A stretch of DNA of 64,000 nucleotides from contig CAVOJU010000022.1 in the NCBI GenBank assembly GCA_963696315.1, forward strand, positions 62,001 through 126,000, written 5' to 3'. Made by a program: the position numbers and the translations under genes. A model generated the notes under the pieces. It did no database searches and was not told the DNA's origin. It worked only from the letters and a program-made list of their open reading frames with translations. This DNA comes from CAWKEY01 sp963696315 (GTDB taxonomy: Bacteria > Pseudomonadota > Gammaproteobacteria > Methylococcales > Methylomonadaceae). How positions within the stretch are numbered: position 1 is the first letter of the stretch; every line of letters starts with the position of its first letter. Of this stretch, positions 9,204 to 18,235 are shown piece after piece.

Positions 9204-9277
9204 CTGAATGACAGCTTTTCAAGGTTAACCAGTCGTTCACTGGAAACTGGTGTTTGTCTCTTGATGGCCGACGGCTG
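9204..9277. repeat. 74-bp diverged repeat, copy 2
   Basis: Ungapped match to 4856-4929, about 16 differences by eye. It lies just downstream of the GGDEF/EAL stop. The gap 9133-9469 otherwise shows no gene; a small open frame at 9120-9374 only overlaps this repeat. Confidence 0.6.
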
Positions 9278-9469
9278 CCGGGTCGAGACTGATGTTTCAG
9301 TTGGCGGATGTAATTGCAGGTTGTTACAAATAGCGTACGCTACACCGCACCGCCACCAATGCGGCGAGGTTTGATGAAGGTTGTGGGAGGTGATTTGTCC
9401 TCTTTTTGATGGTTACAAATTAAAACAGCCGTTGACAGTTGTAATCACTTTCTCAAATATTTCCTTTTT

Positions 9470-9691
9470 GGCTATTTTTGCCTATCCCCTCGAAAGGGAC
9501 AATATTATGTATTTCTAATGCATTAAGTTATTGACTGTAAAAGCAATTACGTCTTTTTACGCGACATGAATTTCGTTTTTACCGGACGAACAAAATGGTA
9601 TGATTGGCATCGTAAGCAACTGAATTCAAAAGATTATGTATATAAATTTTTTCTTATTTTTACCTTTTCGGGGCGTTGGGCAAAAATAGCC
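9470..9691. mobile_element. 222-bp element with terminal inverted repeats, copy A
   Basis: This segment is the same length as, and nearly identical to (about five substitutions by eye), 13565-13786. Both copies begin GGCTATTTTTGCC and end GGCAAAAATAGCC; the inverted similarity extends imperfectly to about 29 bp. The flanks of the two copies are unrelated, so the boundaries are those of a discrete element. No clear target-site duplication is seen. A short open frame starts at the ATG near 9566, but the differences between copies change its residues, so it is probably not a conserved gene. Confidence 0.75.
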
Positions 9692-9870
9692 TGTATATCA
9701 AACAACGGTCGTTAAGAGGTTATCTTTGCCTGAACTCGCGAAAATCAGTCTATTTTGACCTATAAAACCATTATCCAACATCGAGGCAGAATTTTCGGCG
9801 GTTTGGGCGTACAACCCCTTATTCAAAGACTACGATACCTGAGCCAGACCACAAAGGGTTAAAACCGAGG

Positions 9871-10125
9871 TGAACACTGTATCATAGTTACCTGGAACGA
9901 CACGATGCCAAAAACAACCTGCATCGCTTTTATCAGTTGTTGGTGTCACCTCGCTTGCTCGATGACTGGTCGTTGGTTAAGGAATGGGGCAGGGCAGGTT
10001 CACCGGGCACGGTGAGATAAAGACTGGTTTTCTGCCGAGGCCGAGGCCCTCCTCGCCGGGCAAAAGGTGCGTGACGCCAAGTACAAAAAAAGGCTATCAC
10101 GCCAAATTAGATCATTGGCCGGTTT
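9871..10125 (+). pseudogene. Broken WGR-domain gene
   Basis: Translating from about 9880 gives NNLHRFYQLL, then DDWSLVKEWGRAGSPGTVR and a stop. A shifted frame continues with DWFSAEAEALLAG...VRDAKYKK, and a further shift gives GYHAKLDHW. Read together these follow the WGR domain: RFY core, WGRxGxxG turn, then the F..xxEA...K...GY end. At least two frameshifts and no proper start make it a remnant. WGR domains occur in PARPs and in small DNA-associated bacterial proteins; the role here cannot be told. Confidence 0.65.
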
Positions 10126-10566
10126 AAGGAGAGTGTCCGCTCAGCTCAGCAGAGTAGGGGAGGCCGAACGGCCATCGCCCCTATCAGCACAACATCATCC
10201 CACACGAAATGTGGCGTACCTTTATTAGTGCAAAAATGAACGCTTTTGCACATTAATTGTGCGAAAAAATCGTATTTTGAAAAATTGATTGAAATAAATT
10301 CATATCGCAATGATTTCATAACCTATTGTTATAAAAATTAAATATATAATATATTTAACACAATATGAAAATGGCGCAATTTATGCTCATTATTCATGGA
10401 CTTAGTTAACATTTACATGTTGGGGCATAAAGATTGAGTACAAAGACATCTCGAGTGGGTTGCTTTGCATAACAGTCAACTGGATGCTTTGACCCCGATC
10501 AATTCATGGTTTCAGCGTATTATTTGCGAATGCTCCCTGTAAATCCGAAGCAAGATCTACGCGACT
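10126..10566. other. Non-coding, strongly AT-rich stretch
   Basis: No open frame with recognisable content. Roughly 10240-10400 is very rich in A and T and contrasts with the GC-rich broken gene that follows at 10644. It may be the upstream region brought in with that gene; nothing more is supported. Confidence 0.4.
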
Positions 10567-10591
10567 CCAGAAATGGGTGTGCCATTTCTGG
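10567..10591. promoter_or_regulatory. Perfect 10-bp hairpin upstream of the quinoprotein-like pseudogene
   Basis: CCAGAAATGG and CCATTTCTGG are separated by the 5-nt loop GTGTG. It lies about 50 bp before the start of the broken gene at 10644 and lacks a T-run, so a leader structure or operator fits better than a terminator. Function is unknown. Confidence 0.45.
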
Positions 10592-10643
10592 GGTCTAGTT
10601 CGGTGCGCCGAGAAATCGAGCACTCCACTATGGAGTAAACGAT

Positions 10644-12419
10644 TATGAATTTACTATCACGTACACGCGCCTGGCGTTGATTGCTGGGCCGCCTCTTTTT
10701 TCAGCATCTCTGTCCACGCCGTTGATGTGCCGACGGTTGGTGTCAACAACACCCGCCAAGGTTGGAACAAGTTTGAAACGGTTCTGACACCCGCAAACGT
10801 TCCCAGGCTGAAGAAGATTCGCGAATTCATTGTTGACGAAAAAATCGACGTGTCGCCGCTCGTCGTAGGTAACAAGCTCTATGTGTTCACGATGAAGAAC
10901 ACGGCCTATGTCTTCGACGTCAACACCGGGGCTCCAGCTCGCAAAACGCCAGCTCGCTGCGCCGTTCGACCCGGCCGACATCGCCAACCCACCAGGGAAG
11001 GGCATGGACCTCCACAACATCTACAACAACTGGGGAGTTACAGCGACGCCAGTGATTGACGTGGCAACGAACACCATCTATGCGACGACGTTCGGAAAAC
11101 CAAACGCCGGCAGCAGCAACCTAGAGCGTAACAACATGCTCTGGATACTCGACGCGAACACCCTCGCCGATAAGAAGCCGCCGGTGCTCATCGCGGGCAA
11201 TGCGGACAATGGCGGCGGGGCGATCGCGAACGGCTTCACGATGCCGTACCAGAAAATGCGCGCGGGCTTGGGGTTGTTAACTGACGCCGGAGGGAACAAA
11301 GCCATAGTGGTATCGTTCTCGATCAATGGCGAGAATCCGAACGGTCCAGGGCATGGATTTGTCGTCGCGTACGACGTGCGTGGCCTCGATCGCGCAGGCC
11401 GGCTTCACGCCAACGCCCGCCATCTGGAACGTCACCCCGGGCGGAGGCGCTGGCGGAGTGTGGATGTCGGGCTCCGGGCCCGCGATCGACGGGAACGACA
11501 TTTACCTCACTACCGGCAACGGGATGGATCCCGCAAGGAAAGACGAGAACCGCCGGTAACTTCGCCGAGAGCTTCGTCAAGCTTCGCTACACGGCCGGCG
11601 TTGCCAATGTAAACAATGGCAAGCCAAAGCTCGATGTTAACGATTTCTGGGGCGCGTTCAGCGATTTTGACGCGTGCGGACACAGATCAGGATCTCGGCG
11701 CTGCCGGCGTCTTCCTTGATCCCCGGACGAGGCAACCTCATCGGAGGCGGCAAGGACGGCATTCTCTATAACCTGAACAAGGACAACCTCGGGAAAAATA
11801 AGTGGGATCCCCAGTTCAACCTGCCCTTTGTCGCTACATACTTGCCCAACGCCCCCAATGGCGACGCGGGTCTGCCGACGACGACGCCACCCGATCTGAA
11901 CTGGCCGATCGTCAAACTCGATCGCAATATTCCCGCGCAAACGCCCGACGGGAAGAGCCATCACATTCACGGAACCCCCGTGTACATGGAGCTGGCGACA
12001 CAGGGGATCGTGTATGTCTGGGGTGAAAATGAGCGCCCGAAAGCATACAACTTCGACTTTGCCACGAAACGCATTACTGCGTTCCGCGGCGAAGGGACAC
12101 AGATCGCGTCGGGCAACGAGGGCGGCATGCCTGGCGGCCGCCTCGTCGTCTCCTCCAATGGCACGGTCCCAAACACGGGCGTAGTCTGGGGAGTGTACCC
12201 AACGCAGGGGGATGCGAACTCCAAGGTCGTTCACGGTGCTCTCGTCGCTTACGACGCGGTGGCGCTCATCAACGGCACCCAGATGAAGCAGCTTTTTCAC
12301 AGCGACACGAACGGCGCCAACAACATGGGGGACTTTGCCAAGTACTCCACGCCGGTGGTCGCGAACGGGAAAGTCTACGTTGGGACGTTCAGCAAAAGGT
12401 CGTCCAGTATGGCCTTTGA
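10644..12419 (+). pseudogene. Exported PQQ/beta-propeller-repeat (quinoprotein-like) gene, multiply frameshifted
   Basis: An ATG at 10644 with a GGAG-type site begins a signal-peptide-like region ending ...SVHA, after which the frame changes. Propeller-type segments follow in successive frames: VDVPTVGVNNTRQGWNKFET, VSPLVVGNKLYVFTMKNTAY, NNWGVTATPVIDVATNTIYA, SGPAIDGNDIYLTTGNGMDP, LIGGGKDGILYNLNK and TPVVANGKVYVGTF. The last frame shift, near 12395, restores VVQYGL and a stop at 12417-12419. At least five frame changes are needed to read through. The repeated (V/A)DGNxIYxxT pattern is typical of PQQ-type or BamB-like propellers. Base composition is richer in G+C than the neighbours, consistent with transfer followed by decay. 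Confidence 0.75.
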
Positions 12420-12958
12420 GGGACCTCGGTTCGTCCGCCTTGTTGTGGATATTCGCGAAACAGGTTAAAGGAAAAGGGAATCGCTAAGATGGCATAGGTT
12501 TTATACTATCGCGGTTAAGACCAAGATGGATGCAGAGATCGATTTGTACCAAGAAGAGTCAAATTGGGACGAATGCCCATCAGTGACGACTTTGACCCAT
12601 GAGGTGTGGCCGTTGAACACATCCTTGAGCCGCACATTACTGTGCTGGCTGCGGCGGCACGTCCGTTGTACAGGATGGCTTCTATGTTTCTAAAATTTGG
12701 TGTTTTTATGGAGGGGCAAAACAAAAATCCTAAAACCTACATTTTATCCATGATAAAAAGACCGGCATAACTCCGTATGCTCATTCTACCTGCCGATTTA
12801 TCGAAAAATTTAACGATTCTTGACTGGAAAATCGTTTCAACACGATACTAGAGCTTCTTACTAACCAAGTAAAATAAGCTCTAGTCAAGGCTATTTGTGG
12901 GGCAGCGAAACCGTATGCACCCCACGCCCATATTTCCAGCAACCAGAGGACTTGACCA
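12420..12958. other. Intergenic stretch without recognisable gene
   Basis: No supported coding sequence. A perfect 9-bp inverted repeat (CTAGAGCTT at 12848-12856 and AAGCTCTAG at 12876-12884), with an inner TTAC/GTAA stem, lies about 75 bp upstream of the lipoprotein gene. It could be an operator or a terminator for upstream transcripts. Confidence 0.4.
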
Positions 12959-13456
12959 ATGAAAAACATCATAGCATTGACAACTATTGTACTATCAGCT
13001 TGTAGTACGATGCCCTCCACAGGGGAACAGCCTACAACTGTGTCACCTGCTCAGGAACAATCTAATTCTGATGCTAGCATCAAACCTGCGAATGACGGTT
13101 TAAGCGATTTAAGTGCAATGACTTTTAGTTGCCCTCAGGCAGGGTTAAATGCTGCAGCACGCGAGGCAGCTAAGGTTCCTTCACAGGGACATTATCAATT
13201 TGCTTATTTTAGAATTATCAATGATGCCCACCATTCACTTTATGAAGTCCATTTCAAGAGCAACTACCAATCAGAGGCAGATTTAAAGTACTGCGTTTCT
13301 GTTTACTGTCAACAAGGACAGGATCCAGCACCGTCAGTTCACTTAATCAGTAATGTGCCTCAGCCAACCGCAACAAGCGCAGGGGTGCGGCCCACAACGC
13401 CGACTGCGGCGACCAGCCGAAGCGTATGCAGGGATTCGGGCCGAACAGCCGATTGA
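12959..13456 (+). CDS. Small predicted lipoprotein, possibly with replaced C-terminus
   Basis: 165 residues. The N-terminus is MKNIIALTTIVLSACSTMP, a lipoprotein signal with lipobox LSAC and Cys at residue 15. A Ser/Thr/Pro/Gln-rich linker follows, then a domain (about 50-120) with YQFAYFRIINDAHHSLYEVHF and a CVSVYCQQG segment. The last roughly 40 residues, rich in Thr, Ala and Arg, look unlike the rest and lie in a junction sequence just before the 222-bp element copy B, so the native C-terminus may have been lost. Not recognised as a named family. Confidence 0.65.
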   Translation: MKNIIALTTIVLSACSTMPSTGEQPTTVSPAQEQSNSDASIKPANDGLSDLSAMTFSCPQAGLNAAAREAAKVPSQGHYQFAYFRIINDAHHSLYEVHFKSNYQSEADLKYCVSVYCQQGQDPAPSVHLISNVPQPTATSAGVRPTTPTAATSRSVCRDSGRTAD

Positions 13457-13564
13457 AGAAGCGATAGAGAGCATGCAAAACCGGGGGAGGCAGCTAAGCA
13501 ACCTTTTTGAGTTTTTCATCATTTGCCGCCCGAAAGCCGGGATACCAGTCTCGAAACGTTTGTT

Positions 13565-13786
13565 GGCTATTTTTGCCCATCCCCTCGAAAGGGACAATAT
13601 TATGTATTTCTAATGCATTAAGTTATTGACTGTAAAAGCAATTACGTCTTTTTACGCGACATGAATTTCGTTTTGACCGGACGAACAAAATGGTATGATT
13701 GGCATCGTAAGCAACTGAATTCAAAAGATTATATATATAATTTTCTTCTTATTTTTACCTTTTCGGGGCGTTGGGCAAAAATAGCC
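13565..13786. mobile_element. 222-bp element with terminal inverted repeats, copy B
   Basis: Second copy of the element at 9470-9691, same orientation, exactly 4095 bp away. Terminal GGCTATTTTTGCC and its complement are identical in both copies. It ends about 80 bp before the Old Yellow Enzyme gene. The two copies flank the WGR remnant, the broken quinoprotein-like gene and the lipoprotein gene. Confidence 0.75.
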
Positions 13787-13867
13787 AAGCTGCAATTCTT
13801 AAGCTGTGCAACGACCTGCCATTTTTACCTATCAAACAACCTGCTTACTTATCAATGAGGAAACGTC

Positions 13868-14944
13868 ATGTCTCAGCTCTTTGCAAAAGCTACTCTAGGA
13901 GCTGTTACGCTACAAAATCATCTGGTCATGGCACCGATGACTCGTAATCGCGCCATCGGCAATATCCCGAATGAACTCATGGCGGCGTATTACGCGCAGC
14001 GAGGATCAGCGGGTCTTATCATCACCGAAGGCACATCACCGTCCCCCAATGGTTTAGGCTATCCACGCATACCGGGAATTTTCTCAACGGAGCAGATCGC
14101 GGGATGGAAGCTCGTCACCGATGCGGTTCACGCCAAAGGCGCGAAGATATTCATCCAGCTCATGCACTGCGGACGCATCGCTCATCCGCTTAATTTACCT
14201 GCTGGTGCGCGCGTGCTGGGGCCATCGGCAGTGGCTGCTGCCGGTGACATCTACACCGATGCCGAAGGCATGAAACAGAATGCCTTGCCGCAAGAGATGG
14301 CCGAGGCCGATATCAAGGCCGCTATCGAAGAATTTGCGCAAGCTGCCAAGAATGCGATCATGGCGGGTTTTGACGGCATCGAGCTGCACAGCGCGAACGG
14401 TTATCTGCTTGAACAATTCATTCGTCCGAATTCGAACGAGCGTAAAGATGGTTACGGCGGCACTATCAAAAACCGCGCGCGCTTCGTGCTCGAAGTTACC
14501 GACGCGGCGATCAAGGCTATTGGCAAGGATAAGGTCGGTATCCGCCTGTCGCCCTATGGCGTGTTCAATGACATGCCGCTGTATGACGCGATGGAAGCAG
14601 ATTATGCCTATCTTGCTCAGCAGCTCAATGCTCGCGGCCTGCTCTATATCCATCTGTTAGATCATTCGGCGATGGGTGCGCCGCAAGTGCCCGCCTCAAT
14701 GAAGGCGACGTTCCGTAATGCGTTCAAGGGGACGCTGATCCTCGCAGGCGGCTATGATGCCGCGCTTGCCGAGAGCGATCTGGCGGCGGGCAAATGTGAC
14801 CTCATCGCCGTGGCGAGACCGTTCCTTGCCAATCCGGATTTGGTTGCCAGGTGGAAGGTTGGCGCAACGGTCAATGTGCCCGACATGGATACGTTCTATA
14901 CGCCCGGACCAAAGGGGTATACCGATTACCCAACATTGAGTTGA
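13868..14944 (+). CDS. Alkene reductase, Old Yellow Enzyme family (NemA-like)
   Basis: 358 residues, normal length for N-ethylmaleimide reductase/OYE proteins. The FMN barrel is evident: NHLVMAPMTRNRA at the start, QLMHCGRIAHP around residue 98, the substrate His/Asn motif HSANGYLLEQFIRP around 175, NERKDGYGG, and IAVARPFLANPDL near the end. It reduces activated C=C bonds (enones, maleimides, nitro compounds) with NAD(P)H through FMN. AGGAAA lies 6-7 nt before ATG 13868. It begins a group of redox/detoxification genes. Confidence 0.92.
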   Translation: MSQLFAKATLGAVTLQNHLVMAPMTRNRAIGNIPNELMAAYYAQRGSAGLIITEGTSPSPNGLGYPRIPGIFSTEQIAGWKLVTDAVHAKGAKIFIQLMHCGRIAHPLNLPAGARVLGPSAVAAAGDIYTDAEGMKQNALPQEMAEADIKAAIEEFAQAAKNAIMAGFDGIELHSANGYLLEQFIRPNSNERKDGYGGTIKNRARFVLEVTDAAIKAIGKDKVGIRLSPYGVFNDMPLYDAMEADYAYLAQQLNARGLLYIHLLDHSAMGAPQVPASMKATFRNAFKGTLILAGGYDAALAESDLAAGKCDLIAVARPFLANPDLVARWKVGATVNVPDMDTFYTPGPKGYTDYPTLS

Positions 14945-14987
14945 AGGCCATATCCGCCTCATCAAGCGCCATATAACCGCCCCGGTC

Positions 14988-15025
14988 AAAAAAACCCTTC
15001 GCCCCGCGTATGGAGCGAAGGGGTT
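14988..15025 (-). terminator. Rho-independent terminator, minus strand
   Basis: Read on the minus strand, a GC-rich stem (AACCCCTTCGC pairing with GCGAAGGGTT, one bulge) ends in a run of seven T. It lies 7 bp after the stop of the small minus-strand gene at 15032-15247 and can serve it; it also separates it from the convergent OYE gene. Confidence 0.75.
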
Positions 15026-15031
15026 AGGCTT

Positions 15032-15247
15032 TCACCACCACGAGCTATAAAACACGCTATAGCCGTCTCTCAAAGCTTCGCGCGCGGCGCGGATAAACTT
15101 CAGATCGTCGTCCTTATCTTCCGGTCGGCTCGTGCCGAAGAAAAAGCCCTCGGTCTCTGGAAGCCGGTCATTCTGGACTAGGAGTTCGTCGGACTTAGAG
15201 AAGATAGACGTCGATTTTGACCTGTTCCTTGGTCGATGTAGAATCAT
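15032..15247 (-). CDS. Small conserved-looking hypothetical protein
   Basis: 71 residues, ATG start at 15247. The end of the protein (ETEGFFFGTSRPEDKDDDLK, then FIRAAREAL and GYSVFYSSWW) has the compositional look of a real globular protein: acidic motif, amphipathic helix, aromatic terminus. A strong terminator follows 7 bp after its stop on the same strand, which supports it as a transcription unit. No signal peptide or membrane segment. The family was not recognised. The ribosome site is weak. Confidence 0.55.
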   Translation of the reverse strand: MILHRPRNRSKSTSIFSKSDELLVQNDRLPETEGFFFGTSRPEDKDDDLKFIRAAREALRDGYSVFYSSWW

Positions 15248-15373
15248 TTTCGTTATACGCTTGAGGTTTTATGCTGAAGCAGCGACTTAGCACTTCGAGT
15301 TGCTGGTAATTTTAACGCGAAACTCACACCTCCTCTTCCACTGCATCACTTTAATGAACATGGAGAAAGAACG

Positions 15374-16030
15374 TTGACTACCTTAACGAAGCTTGTACTC
15401 GGTATGATGGGGCAATTGCGACCCAAACCTGTCAGGGGGGACTCGACAAGTTCGATCGTGCTGCCTCCGCCTCAGAAACAGGGAGGACTCCCGCTTATGG
15501 AAGCCTTAGAGAGGCGTCACTCGTCGCGTGAGTTCGCCCCCGATGCTTTACCATTAGCGCTACTTTCCAACCTGCTTTGGGCAGCCTATGGCGTCAATCG
15601 TGCCGATGGCGGGCGAACCGCACCCTCGGCGCTAAATGTACAAGAGATCGACGTTTATGTGGCGCTGCCTGAGGGGGCGTATCTGTATGATCATGAATCT
15701 CATGCGCTAAATCTGGTAGTTGGGAGCGACCTTAGGCGTGTGACTGGCTATCAGGATTTTGTCGATGAAGCGCCGCTGGATTTGGTTTACGTGGCCGATC
15801 ACACGCGCATGACGATGGTGCCGGTGGCTTATCGAGAATCCTATGCTTCAGCGGCGGCGGGGGCTATTGCTCAAAACGTCTATTTATTCTCCGCAAGTAC
15901 TGGCCTGGCCACAGTGATTCGCGCGTGGATAGACCGCACTGCAATTGCCGACGCGTTAGGACTGTCCCATGATCAACAAGTTTTGTTGTCACAGACGGTG
16001 GGATACACCAAGAACGACTCTGGAATTTAA
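15374..16030 (+). CDS. SagB/ThcOx-family nitroreductase-like oxidoreductase
   Basis: 218 residues. The nitroreductase fold is shown by LEALERRHSSREF-type MEALERRHSSREF (FMN phosphate site), LSNLLWAAYGVNR, TAPSALNVQEIDVYVALPEG, and a C-terminal GAIAQNVYLFSASTGLAT with the conserved Ala-Asn-Val segment. SagB-type enzymes oxidise azolines in peptides, but stand-alone members reduce unknown substrates with FMN. The start is TTG 15374 with GGAGAAAG 4-5 nt upstream; no in-frame ATG fits better. No precursor peptide or cyclodehydratase gene lies nearby, so a general redox role is more likely. Confidence 0.83.
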   Translation: MTTLTKLVLGMMGQLRPKPVRGDSTSSIVLPPPQKQGGLPLMEALERRHSSREFAPDALPLALLSNLLWAAYGVNRADGGRTAPSALNVQEIDVYVALPEGAYLYDHESHALNLVVGSDLRRVTGYQDFVDEAPLDLVYVADHTRMTMVPVAYRESYASAAAGAIAQNVYLFSASTGLATVIRAWIDRTAIADALGLSHDQQVLLSQTVGYTKNDSGI

Positions 16031-16137
16031 AGCACAGCAGCGAAACATGAACTTTACTGTATCTAATTTGAAACCATGATATCGCATTAGACCTTGTCAA
16101 AATTCGATCGGTACAATCCCCTCAAAATGGTCAATTT

Positions 16138-16593
16138 TCAATCGGCGCTGTTCAACATGCGAATGATGTCTGCTGATTCGTTGCTGACTATGGTATGCGT
16201 TGCCGTGTCCCATAGTACCGGCACGGTGACTCTGCCGCTGTAGTCGGATTTGGCAGCGGTGTAGAGTTGATGGAGAAAGTTGTATCCGTTGGCATGATCG
16301 GGTAATGCCGGGCTGAATACCCAGCCCTGGTCAGACATAACCGGCTCGACAAGCGAGACCGGAACCGCTGCTTCCAGTTTTTTTAATACTCTTACAATCA
16401 GTGTACGGTGAGCCCAGGGGCAGGCCAGCGATACATAGAGATGATAACGACCCGGTTCTGCCTGATAAGGGCTCGATCCGTCTGCTGTAATCCAGTTCCG
16501 GAAGGCGGATTGAGTGCGTACAAATTCTCCGCCCGTCAGCTCAGTGTTGTACCAGCCTTCATGCCAGTGGCCGTTATCCAGGTAACCGCTCAT
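16138..16593 (-). pseudogene. Truncated glutathionyl-hydroquinone reductase (YqjG-type), N-terminal domain only
   Basis: 151 residues cover just the thioredoxin-like N-terminal domain of glutathionyl-hydroquinone reductases, which are normally about 320 residues. The catalytic Cys58 is present in SLACPWAHR. The match runs to VSNESADIIRMLNSA and then stops, so the whole helical C-terminal domain is missing. The downstream sequence does not resume the protein in any frame I could read. It overlaps the end of the pirin gene by 4 bp on the same strand, as in an original operon. Probably non-functional. Confidence 0.75.
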
Positions 16594-17451
16594 ACCAATT
16601 GACCATTTTTATAATCAGCCATCGCCTGCTCGATCTCTTCCCGGGTATTCATCACAAAAGGCCCGTACTGAACCACAGGCTCCCGTAATGGGCGGGCAGC
16701 GAGCAACAAAAAGCCGCAGCTTGTCCTCCAGCCTGGATTTCGAGGTAATCGCCGGTCGAAAGTACGCCAGCATGTTTGGGATTCCAAGCGTACGCTCTGA
16801 TTTGCCACAGGGCCAATTTCAACTCGCCCTTCGTAAGGATAAACAAATGCATTGTGGCCTGTGTTAATCGAATGGTTAAAATGTCCGCCCGCCGGAAGTC
16901 GAACATCAAGAAACAAGGGCTCGGTGCTTATGCCCTGAATCGGTCCGGTGATGGTTTTGCCATCAATTTCAGCAATGCCCGCAATAATTTTAACTTCACC
17001 GCCGTCCGGCAGATTTAGCATGGGGATTTCCTCTGGCTGGATGTCCTGGTAACTGGCCGGTTTCATTTTCTCCTTTGCAGGCAGATTAATCCAAAGCTGA
17101 AAGCCTCGCATGCGGCCACTTTCCTGTTGCGGCATTTCAGAATGGATAATGCCGCGTCCGGCTGTCATCCACTGTGCGCCACCGCTCTTCAAATCCCCCT
17201 GGTTGCCGAGATGATCCTGATGCAGCATGTGTCCGTCCAGCATATAAGTGACTGTCTCAAAGCCACGATGAGGATGATCAGGAAAGCCGGCGATGTAATC
17301 GTCAGCATTCGATAGAAGAAAATTCATCCAGCATCAAAAATGGATCAAGGCGCAGTGTCTGGGTTTGTCCAAGGCTACGGCGCAGCTTGACGCCGCCGCC
17401 ATCGGAAGTCGGGATGGATGGAATGACTTGTTGAAGTGTGCGTGTGCTCAT
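16590..17451 (-). pseudogene. Pirin family protein, frameshifted
   Basis: The start is ATG 17451 with AAGGAG upstream: MSTRTLQQVIPS...TLRLDPFLMLDEFSS. One frame change near 17308-17316 leads into NADDYIAGFPDHPHRGFETV, the cupin metal-site motif of pirins. Two more changes (about 16772-16780 and 16706-16716) are needed to join HAGVLSTGDYLEIQAGG and EPVVQYGPFVMNTREEIEQA. Apart from these, the complete two-cupin protein can be read. Pirins act as quercetinases or redox-linked regulators. Three single-base shifts mean either a decayed gene or sequence error. Confidence 0.8.
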
Positions 17452-17550
17452 GTCTTACTCCTTGTTTAGCAGACGGCAACAGAACGTCCTGTTGCCGTTG
17501 CCAAATGCTTTAGGGACCTAAATTTTAAAGTGGTTTCGTTGATACAATGC

Positions 17551-18117
17551 TTATTCCTTGACGGCTTCAACCGGAATGGTAATGGTGACATCATCACCCA
17601 CGTTAGGTGCGTATTTGCCCATATTGAAGTCGGTACGTTTGACAACCGTGGTGGCGTTAGCGCCGCAAGCGTCTTTTTTAAGCATTGGGTGCGGCATGCA
17701 CTGGAAGGATGTCACGGTCAGCGTCACCGGTTTGCTGATCCCTTTCAGCGTCAACGTGCCATCAACTGCCACCAAGTTTTCACCCTCGAATGTGAGTTTG
17801 TTTGAGATGAAGGTCGCTTTAGGATATTTGGCGGTATGCAGGAAATCTTCACCCTGAATGTGTTCGTTGAATAGCGGGTAGCCAGTATTCACAGAGGTGG
17901 TATCGATGGTTACTTCTACGGAACCTGTTTTCGCTTGGCGATCCAGCACGATTTTACCGGACGTCTTATCGAAGCGACTTAGTTGCGTCGAGTAACCAAA
18001 ATGGCTGTAAGAAAAGCGCGGTAAAGTATGTGGGCCGTCGATAATATAGGTTTCCGGGGCCGCCAGTGCGGTGGTTGAAAATGCTGCAATTAATGATAAT
18101 AGCGTGATGCGTTTCAT
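17551..18117 (-). CDS. YceI family periplasmic protein
   Basis: 188 residues with a cleavable signal (MKRITLLSLIAAFSTTALA). The mature protein has the YceI lipocalin-like beta barrel pattern: YIIDGPHTLPRFSYSHFG, SRFDKTSGKIVLD, IQGEDFLHTAKYPKATFIS, GTLTLKGISKPVTL, RTDFNMGKYAP. YceI proteins bind polyisoprenoid or amphiphilic ligands in the periplasm. AGGAG lies before ATG 18117. It lies between the pirin and azoreductase genes on the same strand, in what looks like a stress-related group. Confidence 0.9.
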   Translation of the reverse strand: MKRITLLSLIAAFSTTALAAPETYIIDGPHTLPRFSYSHFGYSTQLSRFDKTSGKIVLDRQAKTGSVEVTIDTTSVNTGYPLFNEHIQGEDFLHTAKYPKATFISNKLTFEGENLVAVDGTLTLKGISKPVTLTVTSFQCMPHPMLKKDACGANATTVVKRTDFNMGKYAPNVGDDVTITIPVEAVKE

Positions 18118-18235
18118 GGTAAAGCTCCTGGGTAAGGGGTTGAAAAAAATAAAGCGTTAGTTTCTGGCGTCGGCCAGAAGGTGAAACTGAGATCCGGATT
18201 GTGTTGGAGACAATCCTAAAGTTTGTGCATGTTAT

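Noticed and set aside
13661..13858. 65-codon open frame within the 222-bp element copy B
   Set aside because: The substitutions between element copies change its residues and the frame runs out of the element, so coding constraint is not supported.
15374..16030. RiPP (azoline peptide) cluster around the SagB-type enzyme
   Set aside because: No cyclodehydratase, YcaO or precursor gene nearby; the neighbours are general redox genes.
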